Shown here piece by piece: positions 36,604 through 45,071 of a stretch of DNA of 64,000 bases. Position numbers and translations under genes: made by a program. The notes below the pieces were generated by a model. That model saw nothing but the letters and a program-made list of their open reading frames with translations. It was not told the origin of the DNA and did no database searches. This DNA comes from CAVQCT01 sp964371785. Lineage in GTDB: Bacteria; Zixibacteria; MSB-5A5; GN15; FEB-12. Position 1 is the first letter of the stretch. The number at the start of each line of letters is the position of its first letter. The stretch covers positions 65,108 to 129,107 of the forward strand of contig CAYJOL010000010.1 in assembly GCA_964371785.1 (NCBI GenBank), read 5' to 3'.

Positions 36604-37613
36604 TTGCTCTTCTTTCGATAATCCATTTTCATTGCCGCGCGCACTTTTTCCATAACATTCTGGGCGCGGGTACGGGCGCGCTCCGCGCCGGAGTTCAAGA
36701 TGTCCCAAATAAGATCCGGCGTCTTCAGTAATTCTACCCGGCGATCCCGAATCGGACTGAGCTGTGCATTCATGTTGGTCGACAACTTCATCTTGCAGTC
36801 GACACAGCCGAGTTCACCGGTCCGGCAGGGCGGGGCGATTTCATCCGCGGCGTCAGGCGTGTACACTCGGTGCAGGTGATAAATCGGGCAGATCTCCGGG
36901 CGGCCGGGGTCACCCTTGTAGACTTTCTGCGGGTCGGTTATGAAACTCCGGATCCGTTTCTCGGTCTGCTTTTCGGTGTAGTCAACCGGGATATGATTAT
37001 CGTATGACTTGGACATCTTTCGATTATCCGAACCGGGAATCAGCGGTATTTCGGTCAAAAGAGCCTCCGGCTCCACCAGAGTGTTTTTGTACACGCTATT
37101 GAATCTCTTCGCCAGATCATTGGCCAACCAGACATGTTTTTCCTGATCCTTGCCGACCGGGACCTTGTGGGCGTTGTACACGCAGATATCGGCGGCCTGA
37201 AGCACCGGATACCCAAGAAAGCCATACGAATCCAGTGACTCCTTCTTCTCCTGGTAGGTAGGCAGGCGCATGAGAGTCGGCACCGAGATAAGCATGGAGA
37301 ATATCAAGTGAAGTTCGGCGTGCTCCTTGACATCTGATTGAATGAAGATGGCGCACTTCTGGGGGTCGAGGCTGGCGGCCAAAAAGTCCACAGCCATCTG
37401 GAATATCTTATCTTTGAGACCGGCGGTATCATAGTAGGCGGCGGTCAACGCATGCCAATCGACAATGCACAGGTACATCCAGTAGTCTTCCTGTAACCGC
37501 ACCCAGTTTCTCAGCGCGCCTTCGAGATTGCCGATATGCAGCGATCCGGTCGGCTGCATACCGGAGAGGATCGTCTCTTTCCGGGCCGGTGTCGATGGAT
37601 TCGGAGTAGTAAT
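36600..37613 (-). CDS. trpS: Tryptophanyl-tRNA synthetase, probably starting at ATT, with Fe-S motif
   Basis: Charges tRNA-Trp with tryptophan. The class I signatures are present: HIGN in GSLHIGNLEG and KMSKS in NRKMSKSYDN. The frame runs on upstream of the first ATG (37559) through RKETILSG, which is the first beta strand of the Rossmann fold and is needed in all TrpRS. No ATG, GTG or TTG occurs in frame between that strand and the in-frame TAA. ATT at 37611-37613, 8 nt after a perfect AAGGAG, gives 337 residues, the family's normal length. The motif C-x20-C-x6-C-x2-C, with the last cysteines in GCVDC, resembles the [4Fe-4S] site described for Thermotoga maritima TrpRS. The scpA gene overlaps its stop. 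Confidence 0.9.
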   Translation of the reverse strand: MTTPNPSTPARKETILSGMQPTGSLHIGNLEGALRNWVRLQEDYWMYLCIVDWHALTAAYYDTAGLKDKIFQMAVDFLAASLDPQKCAIFIQSDVKEHAELHLIFSMLISVPTLMRLPTYQEKKESLDSYGFLGYPVLQAADICVYNAHKVPVGKDQEKHVWLANDLAKRFNSVYKNTLVEPEALLTEIPLIPGSDNRKMSKSYDNHIPVDYTEKQTEKRIRSFITDPQKVYKGDPGRPEICPIYHLHRVYTPDAADEIAPPCRTGELGCVDCKMKLSTNMNAQLSPIRDRRVELLKTPDLIWDILNSGAERARTRAQNVMEKVRAAMKMDYRKKSK

Positions 37614-37621
37614 TCTTGAAT

Positions 37622-37627
37622 CTCCTT
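37622..37627 (-). promoter_or_regulatory. Ribosome binding site that decides the trpS start
   Basis: AAGGAG on the minus strand lies 8 nt upstream of ATT 37613. The nearest ATG is 62 nt away, so this site supports initiation at ATT. Confidence 0.65.
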
Positions 37628-37649
37628 ACAGTCTGGAACAATCACTGGT

Positions 37650-37669
37650 AAGTCATGATGGTATGACTT
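37650..37669. promoter_or_regulatory. Palindrome upstream of trpS, candidate operator
   Basis: Perfect 7-nt arms AAGTCAT and ATGACTT enclose GATGGT, 22 nt upstream of the trpS ribosome site. It could be a repressor site or a leader hairpin. Confidence 0.4.
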
Positions 37670-37782
37670 TGGTTGAAATAAATCAATTAAAAACTCTGGG
37701 GTAATTTGCCCGCGAGACCGAATGGGAGACAATGAGATGAAAAAGCGGGGCGGGCGGGCTCCAGCGCTTACCGCATGACCGC

Positions 37783-38319
37783 TCAGGTGGTCGCGCCGCC
37801 GATAGTCGAGTCCAGAAAGAGATAAGGTTTCCAGCGGTCATCGATGCCGTGATTGCGTTGGATAAATGTAATATAGGTTGGTCGGGTCGGCTTTTTCAGC
37901 AGTTTCATCCCGACCATATCGGGGGTCCGGTTTCCCTTCTTGTTATTACACCGGGCACAGGAGCAGACCAGATTCTCCCAGCTGTCACTGCCCCCCATGG
38001 TCTTCGGTACGATATGGTCAACCGTCATCGGTCCTTTGGCGGTCCCGCAGTACTGGCACCGGTTACCGTCGCGAACGAGCACGTTCTTGCGCGTCAGCAT
38101 GATACGTTTGAAGGGCACTTTCTTGAATTGGGAGAGCCGAACAACGGACGGTAGGCTGAAGCTGTTATTCACACTATGAAGTTTGAGCCCGTCGGCGGTC
38201 TCAATCATCTCCGCCTTGCCCTGGAACAACAGGACAAATGCCCGTCTCGCCGAGCAAACGCTCAGTGGTTCATAGTTCTGATTCAGCATCAGGACACTTC
38301 TATTGATAAGAGCTGCGTT
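37783..38319 (-). CDS. HNH endonuclease family protein
   Basis: The protein has 178 residues from ATG 38319 (MNAALINRSVLMLNQNYEPL, the usual family N-terminus). Earlier in-frame ATGs at 38367 and 38454 exist, but the likely promoter -10 lies at about 38443-38448, downstream of the first. The HNH fold is clear: two zinc CxxC pairs, CQYCG and CARCN, with the catalytic DHIVP. These small HNH proteins are widespread in chromosomes; their target is unknown. Not part of a recognised restriction or defence system here. Confidence 0.87.
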   Translation of the reverse strand, partial: NAALINRSVLMLNQNYEPLSVCSARRAFVLLFQGKAEMIETADGLKLHSVNNSFSLPSVVRLSQFKKVPFKRIMLTRKNVLVRDGNRCQYCGTAKGPMTVDHIVPKTMGGSDSWENLVCSCARCNNKKGNRTPDMVGMKLLKKPTRPTYITFIQRNHGIDDRWKPYLFLDSTIGGATT

Positions 38320-38442
38320 CATTTCTTCATGCAACCTGCATACAACAATAGCCGGGTTCTGCCTCATGCTGTCCGACACGGTTCGTTGCCCGGCTGATTG
38401 CCGGTCTTGGGCGCCGGCCAGTGCCGTCAGTATATTCCGCAA

Positions 38443-38471
38443 AAGATTGCCCAAAAAGGCTCTTTTGTCAA
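38443..38471 (-). promoter_or_regulatory. Candidate promoter of the HNH gene
   Basis: TTGACA (38466-38471) on the minus strand, with a weak AATCTT -10 17 nt downstream. The start of transcription would lie near 38436. Confidence 0.4.
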
Positions 38472-38572
38472 CAGGAAAATACCCGATAAACCGGCGGTGG
38501 ATGCGGCCAAACCGCTATCGGACAAAACAATGCCATGCGGCGACGCAATTCCGGAAGACCGCATTCCAATAT

Positions 38573-38600
38573 AAAAAAGCTCCGCAGGCCGCGGAGCTTT
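38573..38600 (-). terminator. Terminator of the NtrC-type regulator gene
   Basis: A 10-bp stem (AAAGCTCCGC and complement) with a 5-nt loop is followed on the minus strand by T residues. It lies 24 nt beyond the stop codon. Confidence 0.85.
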
Positions 38601-38623
38601 CAAATCCCTCCCGATCTCGGGCA

Positions 38624-40000
38624 TCACTCTTCGTTTAATGCCCGTTCGATCTCGTACTTCTTGATCTTATCAAACAAGGTAGTGTAGTCGATTTTCAGAA
38701 TCTTGGCCGCTTTGCGCTTGTTGTTGCGAACCTGTTTGAGAATGCGAATGATCGCGCCTTTCTCGGCGACCATCTGCGCGTGAGCGCCGATTTCCTTCAA
38801 TCCCGCGCCTTCGCGAAGTTGAATCTCGTCGGTGCGCCGCAACCGAATCGCCAGATGATCCGGGGTGATCTTTTTTGCTTCGGCCAGAATGACCGCGCGC
38901 TCGATTGTATTTTCCAATTCGCGGACATTGCCGGGCCAATGATATTTCTCAAGCAGCGTGAGGGCTTCCCGGGTAATCGATTTTATTGGTTTGCGCATAT
39001 CGCGGCAGTACTTCTCAACAAAATACGCGGCGAGTTCTTCGATATCATCGATTCGCTCGCGCAACGACGGGATATTGACCGGGAAGACCGACAGCCGGTA
39101 GTATAGATCCTCGCGGAAGCGCTTGTTGCGAATCAATTCCGTCAGGTCCATATTGGTCGCGGCGATTACGCGCACATCGACATCCACTGTTTTCGTCCCG
39201 CCGAGCCGCTCGAAATTTTTCTGCTGGAGCACCCTGAGCAATTTCGCCTGCAGGGATACATCCATGTCCCCGATTTCATCGAGAAAGATGGTGCCGGTGT
39301 GGGCGATCTCGAATTTGCCCATCTTCCGGGCATGGGCTCCCGTGAAAGCACCCTTCTCGGAACCGAACAGTTCGTTTTCAAGCAGCTCTCGCGGTATGGC
39401 GGCGCAGTTGATGGCGATATACGGTTTGTCTTTTCGCAACGAGAGTGTATGAATCGCCCGAGCGAAAAGCTCCTTGCCGGTCCCGGACTCTCCCTGGAGC
39501 AGAACCGAGGCGTCGCTGGCCGCGACTTTCTCGATCAGCCGGGAAATCTCCACCATTTTCTCGTTCTTGCCAATGATATTTCCGAATCCGCTCTTGGCCA
39601 GCAGTTCCTGGCGAAGCATCGTGTTCTCGGCAACCATCCTGCGGTTCTCGAGCGCGCGCGACACCAGCACACACAGATGCTCGGTATCGAACGGCTTGGT
39701 GATGAAGTCAAACGCTCCGAGTTTCATCGCCGCAACCGCGTCTTCAATCGTCCCGAAAGCGGTCATGAGAATGACGGAAGTCTCGCTGTCAACTTGTTTC
39801 ACTTCGGAAAGCAACTGTAGACCGTCAATTTCAGGCATCTTGAGGTCCGTTAACACGACGTCATATGATTTAAGCCGGACAAGCTCGAGCGCCTTCTGTC
39901 CGGAGGCTGCAGAATCTACGCGATGCCCCTCTTCAGTCAGCGTCTCCGTCAGCATGTTCCGCATGGAGTCTTTGTCATCGACAACCAGAATATTAGGCAT
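38624..40000 (-). CDS. NtrC family sigma-54 response regulator
   Basis: The protein has 458 residues: a receiver domain (1-120; phospho-acceptor Asp52 in VLTDLKMP, with the acidic pair in VVDDKD and a Lys in FITKPF), an AAA+ domain (about 140-375; Walker A GESGTGKE, GAFTGA loop, Walker B IFLDEIGD) and a C-terminal Fis-type helix-turn-helix (KRKAAKILKIDYTTLFDKIKKYEI). It activates sigma-54 promoters when phosphorylated by a sensor kinase. No kinase gene is next to it, so it is an orphan regulator. AGGAG lies 5 nt before the ATG. Confidence 0.95.
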   Translation of the reverse strand: MPNILVVDDKDSMRNMLTETLTEEGHRVDSAASGQKALELVRLKSYDVVLTDLKMPEIDGLQLLSEVKQVDSETSVILMTAFGTIEDAVAAMKLGAFDFITKPFDTEHLCVLVSRALENRRMVAENTMLRQELLAKSGFGNIIGKNEKMVEISRLIEKVAASDASVLLQGESGTGKELFARAIHTLSLRKDKPYIAINCAAIPRELLENELFGSEKGAFTGAHARKMGKFEIAHTGTIFLDEIGDMDVSLQAKLLRVLQQKNFERLGGTKTVDVDVRVIAATNMDLTELIRNKRFREDLYYRLSVFPVNIPSLRERIDDIEELAAYFVEKYCRDMRKPIKSITREALTLLEKYHWPGNVRELENTIERAVILAEAKKITPDHLAIRLRRTDEIQLREGAGLKEIGAHAQMVAEKGAIIRILKQVRNNKRKAAKILKIDYTTLFDKIKKYEIERALNEE

Positions 40001-40145
40001 GTTTACTCCTGTGGGCAGTTTTCTCTTACCTTCCCCGCCAGCACAAAGAGTTCGGGTGGGGATTCTTCCCTATATATCGGCGGAGCACAGGGAGAATGTA
40101 GGAGGGAACCTGCGCAATTATCGGACAATCTCGGAGTCGTTCAAG

Positions 40146-40631
40146 CTATTGTCCGGTAATTCGTTCAATCGATATTCTGTCACCGACGGTGGACTTGAGA
40201 TAGTAGACCCCGGTCGATGAAACCGGCGGCTTCACCTGACGGATGTCGCAAGTGAGCTTGTAGAAACCCAACCCAAAATGACGGACCAACAGAGGAGCTA
40301 CCAGACGAGACCTGTCATCGAGCAAGTTGACGGAGACCACACAATTGTCTTCACGGACATTGAACTCGATTGTCGGGCCGAGCAGCTTATAGGCATCCTC
40401 CGGTTTGTCGACGAAAAACGAGTCGACACGGGCGGCTCGGATAAGAGTGAATAGCGTGTCAGACATTATTATCTGCGGCTCGATCCAGGTCTTCTCATAG
40501 TAGCCTGTGGTCGGCGCCTCGGGGGCATCGTAAACAACCGTCTGCCGCAACAGGCACCCGTTCACCAACACCAGTGACAAGAAGGCTCCAAAGGCGGCCA
40601 AAATCCGGCGATAGCGTTTATTGGAAGTCAT
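40146..40631 (-). CDS. Small lipoprotein of unknown function
   Basis: This 161-residue protein has an N-terminal basic and hydrophobic segment ending in the lipobox VNGC, so it is predicted to be lipid-anchored in the envelope. The rest is beta-rich and has no motif I recognise. AGGAAAG lies about 10 nt before the ATG. It starts 6 nt after the stop of the upstream FlgD-like protein gene, so the two are probably cotranscribed. Confidence 0.72.
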   Translation of the reverse strand: MTSNKRYRRILAAFGAFLSLVLVNGCLLRQTVVYDAPEAPTTGYYEKTWIEPQIIMSDTLFTLIRAARVDSFFVDKPEDAYKLLGPTIEFNVREDNCVVSVNLLDDRSRLVAPLLVRHFGLGFYKLTCDIRQVKPPVSSTGVYYLKSTVGDRISIERITGQ

Positions 40632-40637
40632 TAAAGA

Positions 40638-41267
40638 TCACTTTCCTGTGTATCGTCTGTCAAAGACATGGGAAAAATCCCCGACCGTAATGATGAACTT
40701 GTAAACACCGGGTCGTACCGTACTGTCCGGCTTCCAGACATAATCGAAACTTCCGGTCGAAAAGACTGAGTCTTTGAACGGCATCGTCACCAGTTTCCCG
40801 CGACGGTTGTAGATCTCCAGCGAAATCGAAGTCGAGTCGTTGTGAACATCGATGTGGAACGCGGGGCTGCTGTAACTTTCAGCCGGTTCCACCGAGCACG
40901 CGAGTTCTCCCCTTGCATATTCAGCAGTCACAAACCGGGCATCTACTTTGCCACACGTAGAAATACGATACTGGTATTGGCCGGCCGGGACGAATTGTCC
41001 GGAGTCATCCTTTTTGTCCCAGTAGAAATTGTAATAACCGGGTTTGAGCTGCTCGTGAATGAAGTGGCGAACGGCGAATCCCGTACTGTCCATTATGTCA
41101 ACCGAGGTCTGGCATACCTGTCGCTCTACCGGCACCCAAATACGTACCCGCTGCGCCTCGGCCGGATCGACCGGCGGAATAGTAAAGTCCTTTGCTTCTG
41201 CGCTGATGGCGCCGGAGCAAATCAACAGCACGATTAGACATATCTTGGTCAATTTGGTTACATCCAT
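40638..41267 (-). CDS. Secreted protein with FlgD-like Ig folds
   Basis: This 209-residue protein has a signal peptide (1-24, cleavage near AEA). Two FlgD-like beta-sandwich modules are seen; each has the pattern of a strand, then a G-Y-x-x-F-x-W-D segment and a PAGQYQYRI or RPGVYKFII ending. Such modules are found in FlgD hook capping proteins and in FCB secreted proteins. The N-terminal one lacks the YPNPFNP sorting motif. Function is unknown. It and the downstream lipoprotein may form an envelope pair. Confidence 0.72.
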   Translation of the reverse strand: MDVTKLTKICLIVLLICSGAISAEAKDFTIPPVDPAEAQRVRIWVPVERQVCQTSVDIMDSTGFAVRHFIHEQLKPGYYNFYWDKKDDSGQFVPAGQYQYRISTCGKVDARFVTAEYARGELACSVEPAESYSSPAFHIDVHNDSTSISLEIYNRRGKLVTMPFKDSVFSTGSFDYVWKPDSTVRPGVYKFIITVGDFSHVFDRRYTGK

Positions 41268-41373
41268 GCTTTCAATCTATCTATTACACAGCCAAAAAGG
41301 CAAAGATATTAATAAAATGCACGGAAGGCCTTCCGGCAGTGAACATGAAGTCTCAAAACTGAACAGTGGACAT

Positions 41374-42027
41374 CTACGGTTTGCAGATACGGCAGGGAGA
41401 AAGACCTTCACGAAGACCTTCCTCGCGGGTCTTGAACGTGCGATAATGCCCTTGCTTTAGAACCGCCACGGCCTGGCAGCCCGGACGATGCAGTCGGAAC
41501 GAACCGTCCTTGGCCAAGTAGTACTCTTCTTTCACTTTGACCAGCGACCAGACACCTACGTGCCTATCCATGGCGCTTCGCTGAGCCTGCAGAAGTTCGC
41601 GGTTCAACGGATTGGATAAGTCATCGTCCTCAAACAGGTACAGATAGCCAAGCCCATTTTCAAGGATGATCTTGTTGACGAAAAATGAATCGACATAAGC
41701 GTAGCCGAGCAGTCTTCCGTACCGGTCGCGGCGGTTATCCACGTACTCCAGCCGGACAGACTTCCCCAGCGTGACCTGGGCCAACTCATGCTTTGCTTCA
41801 TCGTAAAACGGCTCATCTCTCTCAGGAGTATCGATTGCCAGCAGGCGGACCCGATCACCTCCCTGCATCTCGAACGTATCACCATCGATTACTTTTGCGA
41901 CAACAAACCGGTCTCCCGGCTTCCGGTCATGGCCGATATCTTCGACCAGCCGGAAGACAAGAATCGCCACCACCAGAATCAGCAGGAACGTCCATCGGAA
42001 CGATTTCGATGATCGTTTACGCGCCAT
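41374..42027 (-). CDS. Staphylococcal nuclease-like protein with C-terminal metal-binding tail
   Basis: The protein has 217 residues with an N-terminal membrane anchor (about 11-30). The thermonuclease fold has KVIDGDTF, RLLAIDTPE and the DRYGRLLGY motif, which carry the catalytic Asp, Arg, Glu and Arg. The last 40 residues (HRPGCQAV ... CRICKP) resemble the Ada-type metal-binding module found in many SNase proteins. It should cut DNA or RNA in the periplasm in a calcium-dependent way. GGAGG lies 9 nt before the start, which overlaps the end of sbcC by 11 nt, so the two genes are coupled. Confidence 0.87.
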   Translation of the reverse strand: MARKRSSKSFRWTFLLILVVAILVFRLVEDIGHDRKPGDRFVVAKVIDGDTFEMQGGDRVRLLAIDTPERDEPFYDEAKHELAQVTLGKSVRLEYVDNRRDRYGRLLGYAYVDSFFVNKIILENGLGYLYLFEDDDLSNPLNRELLQAQRSAMDRHVGVWSLVKVKEEYYLAKDGSFRLHRPGCQAVAVLKQGHYRTFKTREEGLREGLSPCRICKP

Positions 42028-44419
42028 TGACCCGCACCTCCGACCAGCCCGCCTGGGTCGGGATTACCTCAATCACTTGCTCCACGCCGTCTTTGATATC
42101 CTCAATGTGCGTAATCAGCAGTATCTGGGGAAACCGCTGTTTAAGATTGGCCAGCGACCTGAGTATCAGTTCCTTGCGCTCATTGTCCTGCGACCCGAAA
42201 ACTTCGTCGAGAATCACAAACGACCGGCTCAATCCAGCCGCCTCCGTCAGGGCAAGCGAGATGGCCAGTCTAAGGCACAGGTTGGCAAGATCCTTTTCAC
42301 CGCCACTGAACCGGTCGACCCCGTAAGAGGAACCGCCATCCCAGACCTGCAAATTGTACTTGTCATCGAGTTCAACCATCGGGTATTTCCCTGCCGTCAT
42401 CTCCGAGAATAACTTCGACGAGATATCAGCCAACGCCGGACGAATACCGGCGATAAGCTGCTTGCGATAATCCGCGAACAATGAACCAAGCTTCTCGCCG
42501 TAATAGTGAGCCGTGCGAAACTGCTCAAGTTCCTCCGCCTGACGATCGAATCCGGCCAGCTGTTCCTTTTTCCCGTCGAGTTCCTTCTGGTTCAGTTCAA
42601 GCTCTTTGGACAGCGAAGTATCTTTCTGTCGGGCCTCTTCCACTTTTGCCTGCGCTGCTGAAAATTCCTGCTCGATTTTCTGATGGGCCGATTCGGTGTA
42701 GTCAAGCTGATCCCAGCTTTCCTGCATTCGGCCGAGGTCTTTGCCGGCCGTTTCGATAGACACCGCAAGCTTCTCCGATTGTGCCTTAACTTCGGGCAGT
42801 CGGGTCAGGCTCCCCTGAAGATGCCCGGCGCGCTCTTTAGCCACTTCGAGCTGTTTCATCTGAGTGGCCAGGGCATCAAACCGGACCGGATCAAATGCCA
42901 CGCCTTCGAGCTTCTTTAACTCATCGCCGACATGGCGGTGCTGTACTTCTGCCTGCCTGAAACGAAGCTGCAAATCGGCCTGTTCTTTAGTGACCGCCTC
43001 GAGTCTCAGCTTCAATTCCTGGGCGTGTTGACGCTGCTTCTCCAGTTCGTCCGCTTGCCCGCGGAGCTTTTCACCGACAGCTTGCTTCTTTGTCAGCAGA
43101 GCAGTCTTTTCGGATATTGCTGATTCAAGCTGGCGAAGTTCTGCGGCAAAATGATTCTGGATGCTGTCGTAATCATCGCCAAACGGCCTAAGACATCTAT
43201 CACACTTTGATTCGGGGCCAAGATCAGATATCGAGGCGAGTTGTTGATTAAGCTTGGCGCGTTCATTCTCAAGAGCCTTCTTCTCGGCTGACAGATGTGT
43301 AAAATCAGTTCGCGCTGATTCGAGTTCGGTCTGCATATTTTGCACTTGAAGGGCAATATCATCCGGAATAGTACGTTTAAGTGAGGCAATCTCCTCGCCG
43401 CGGGCGTTGACAACGGTTATTTCCTGCGCGAGATGCTGAAGCTCCGTATCGAGTTCGGTCCTCCGTCGGGTCAACTGATCTCGCTGACCGACTTGTCCTT
43501 TCAATTCGGCAAGGCGGTCAAGGTCGGCTCGCACCCGGGCGAACTCGGCCAATGGCTCCCGCAAACCATCTAATTCCAGTTGGGCCTTGTTCAGTGATTC
43601 CTGTTCGACCAGCAACCGATCCCTCTGGTCGGCCAGTGAACGCAGAGATTTCTGCTGGGCGTCAATTTGAACTTTGAGGTTTGACCACTCGGCCTTCCTG
43701 GCCTGACTGGCGGTGTAGTCTTTGGTGTTTTGTTCAAGACGGGAGCGGGCGTCCGCGAGCGCTCGGAGGGCATCGGCCACGGGCTGCTGGAGCGCGGCAA
43801 TGGCCTTATTCAACTCAGCCACGCGGCGTTCAACGATTTCACGTTCCCTAAGATTTCGCTCAACCAGACTTGCCTTCTCCTGATTGATCCGGGTATCATC
43901 TTTGACCTTTTGAATGGCCTTATCAAGCCGTTCGATTCCGAGCATACCTGCAATGTGGTCACGGCGTTTGGATGGCTGCAAATCTGACAGCGCATTCAGT
44001 TCCGACTGCCTCGCCAGAAACGAGCTGAGAAATCCCCGCCAGTCAAGACCAAGAAGCTGTCCGACATACGTCTTGGTTTCACTCACCCCTACCGACTCGG
44101 TGGCATCACCTCGAAACAGATCGACTTCGGCCCGTTCCGATCGTCCGATCAAGCGACGAACAACCCGGTACTTCTCCTCATTAATAGAGAAGGTCAGGGA
44201 AACCTCACAGTTTTCGTCTTTTCCGGCGTAAGTAGCCTTGATTTCGTCCTTGCCGGTACGGGCGGCCTGATTGCCATAGAGCGCCCAGGCGATTGCTTCT
44301 ATAATGGAGGACTTGCCGGCGCCGTTGCGGCCGATTATTCCAATGACCTTATCGGGGAATTCCAGCCTGCCCCGCTTGATCACCCGGAAATTCGTTATAT
44401 CCAGGGAAATTAGTCTCAT
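42017..44419 (-). CDS. sbcC: SbcC/Rad50-type SMC-like ATPase
   Basis: The protein has 800 residues from ATG 44419; a TTG four codons earlier is possible. N-terminal ATPase half has Walker A GRNGAGKSS. A long coiled coil (about 190-650) contains the zinc hook CDRC at about residues 404-407. The C-terminal half has the signature FSGGEKD and Walker B FVILDEVFG. SbcC with the Mre11-like nuclease SbcD processes hairpins and double-strand breaks. No sbcD lies beside it; instead the overlapping downstream gene encodes a thermonuclease-like protein. The hook and SbcC signatures are clear, but a Rad50-like name would fit as well. Confidence 0.92.
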   Translation of the reverse strand: MRLISLDITNFRVIKRGRLEFPDKVIGIIGRNGAGKSSIIEAIAWALYGNQAARTGKDEIKATYAGKDENCEVSLTFSINEEKYRVVRRLIGRSERAEVDLFRGDATESVGVSETKTYVGQLLGLDWRGFLSSFLARQSELNALSDLQPSKRRDHIAGMLGIERLDKAIQKVKDDTRINQEKASLVERNLREREIVERRVAELNKAIAALQQPVADALRALADARSRLEQNTKDYTASQARKAEWSNLKVQIDAQQKSLRSLADQRDRLLVEQESLNKAQLELDGLREPLAEFARVRADLDRLAELKGQVGQRDQLTRRRTELDTELQHLAQEITVVNARGEEIASLKRTIPDDIALQVQNMQTELESARTDFTHLSAEKKALENERAKLNQQLASISDLGPESKCDRCLRPFGDDYDSIQNHFAAELRQLESAISEKTALLTKKQAVGEKLRGQADELEKQRQHAQELKLRLEAVTKEQADLQLRFRQAEVQHRHVGDELKKLEGVAFDPVRFDALATQMKQLEVAKERAGHLQGSLTRLPEVKAQSEKLAVSIETAGKDLGRMQESWDQLDYTESAHQKIEQEFSAAQAKVEEARQKDTSLSKELELNQKELDGKKEQLAGFDRQAEELEQFRTAHYYGEKLGSLFADYRKQLIAGIRPALADISSKLFSEMTAGKYPMVELDDKYNLQVWDGGSSYGVDRFSGGEKDLANLCLRLAISLALTEAAGLSRSFVILDEVFGSQDNERKELILRSLANLKQRFPQILLITHIEDIKDGVEQVIEVIPTQAGWSEVRVNGA

Positions 44420-44514
44420 CGTTTGGGCCAAGCTACGGCTTCTTGGTGCATGATGTCAAGGACATTGGCCGGCTTTTGACGGCCCTTAAAAATTTACGTC
44501 CCACAAAACCGAAT

Positions 44515-44621
44515 GGCCGCCTCCGCGTAGGGCAGGATTCGTCTTCGAGCCTGCCCTTGCCCGTAGCCCGGTGCGTGTTGTCGACGAAGGCATGCCTACC
44601 GGCATGCTGGATGGCCGCCTC
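44515..44621. repeat. 107-bp dispersed repeat, copy B
   Basis: Matches 10744-10850 with four mismatches and no gaps. It holds the same two palindromes, GGGCAGG/CCTGCCC (44530-44556) and GCATGCC-TACC-GGCATGC (44590-44607). Confidence 0.9.
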
Positions 44622-44667
44622 TAAGAAGATGCGTCCCTACGAAGATGCGTCCCCACACAAAACCGGA

Positions 44668-44730
44668 CGGCCGCCTCCGCGTAGGGCAGGATTCGTCTTC
44701 GAGCCTGCCCCTGTCCGTAGCCCGGTGCGT
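44668..44730. repeat. Partial third copy of the dispersed repeat
   Basis: GGCCGCCTCCGCGTAGGGCAGG through CCTGCCC (44704-44710) and the CCGTAGCCCGGTGCG part are repeated. A direct repeat GAAGATGCGTCCC(T/C)AC precedes it at about 44625-44655. There is no gene I can support in 44432-45463. Confidence 0.8.
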
Positions 44731-44795
44731 CTAGTCCGTAGCCCGTTACGTATTGTCGACAAAGACATACCACACCTTGCCAAAGGCACGCTCTT

Positions 44796-44857
44796 GTCAC
44801 CCCCGCGAAGGCGGGGGCCCATCTTGAATCGTGGATTCCCGCCTGCGCGGGAATGAC
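44796..44857. repeat. Pair of REP-like palindromes
   Basis: Two GC-rich palindromes, GTCACCCCCGCGAAGGCGGGGG and GGATTCCCGCCTGCGCGGGAATGAC, face each other across a short spacer. This is the widely dispersed intergenic REP or BIME type. Confidence 0.8.
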
Positions 44858-45037
44858 AGGCGGTGGCTCTGGGTTTCCCCGCGAAAATCCCGCCCGGAGG
44901 GTGGGGCACCCCGGACAGCTCAAATTACATGGACTCTACCCAAAAATGCCGGTTTTCCGGTATTTTCCGGTATTTTGCCCCAAAAACCGTGCCGGGCCGT
45001 TATTGGAAATTTTTTCCGGAACTCCCCGGATTAGCCC

Positions 45038-45065
45038 TTGACAAAAAGTCCGAAACTCTTATACT
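45038..45065 (+). promoter_or_regulatory. Strong promoter for the giant secreted protein
   Basis: TTGACA (45038-45043) and TATACT (45060-45065) are 16 nt apart: a perfect -35 and 5 of 6 bases in the -10. Transcription would begin near 45072, about 535 nt before the gene start. Confidence 0.7.
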
Positions 45066-45071
45066 TAGGAC

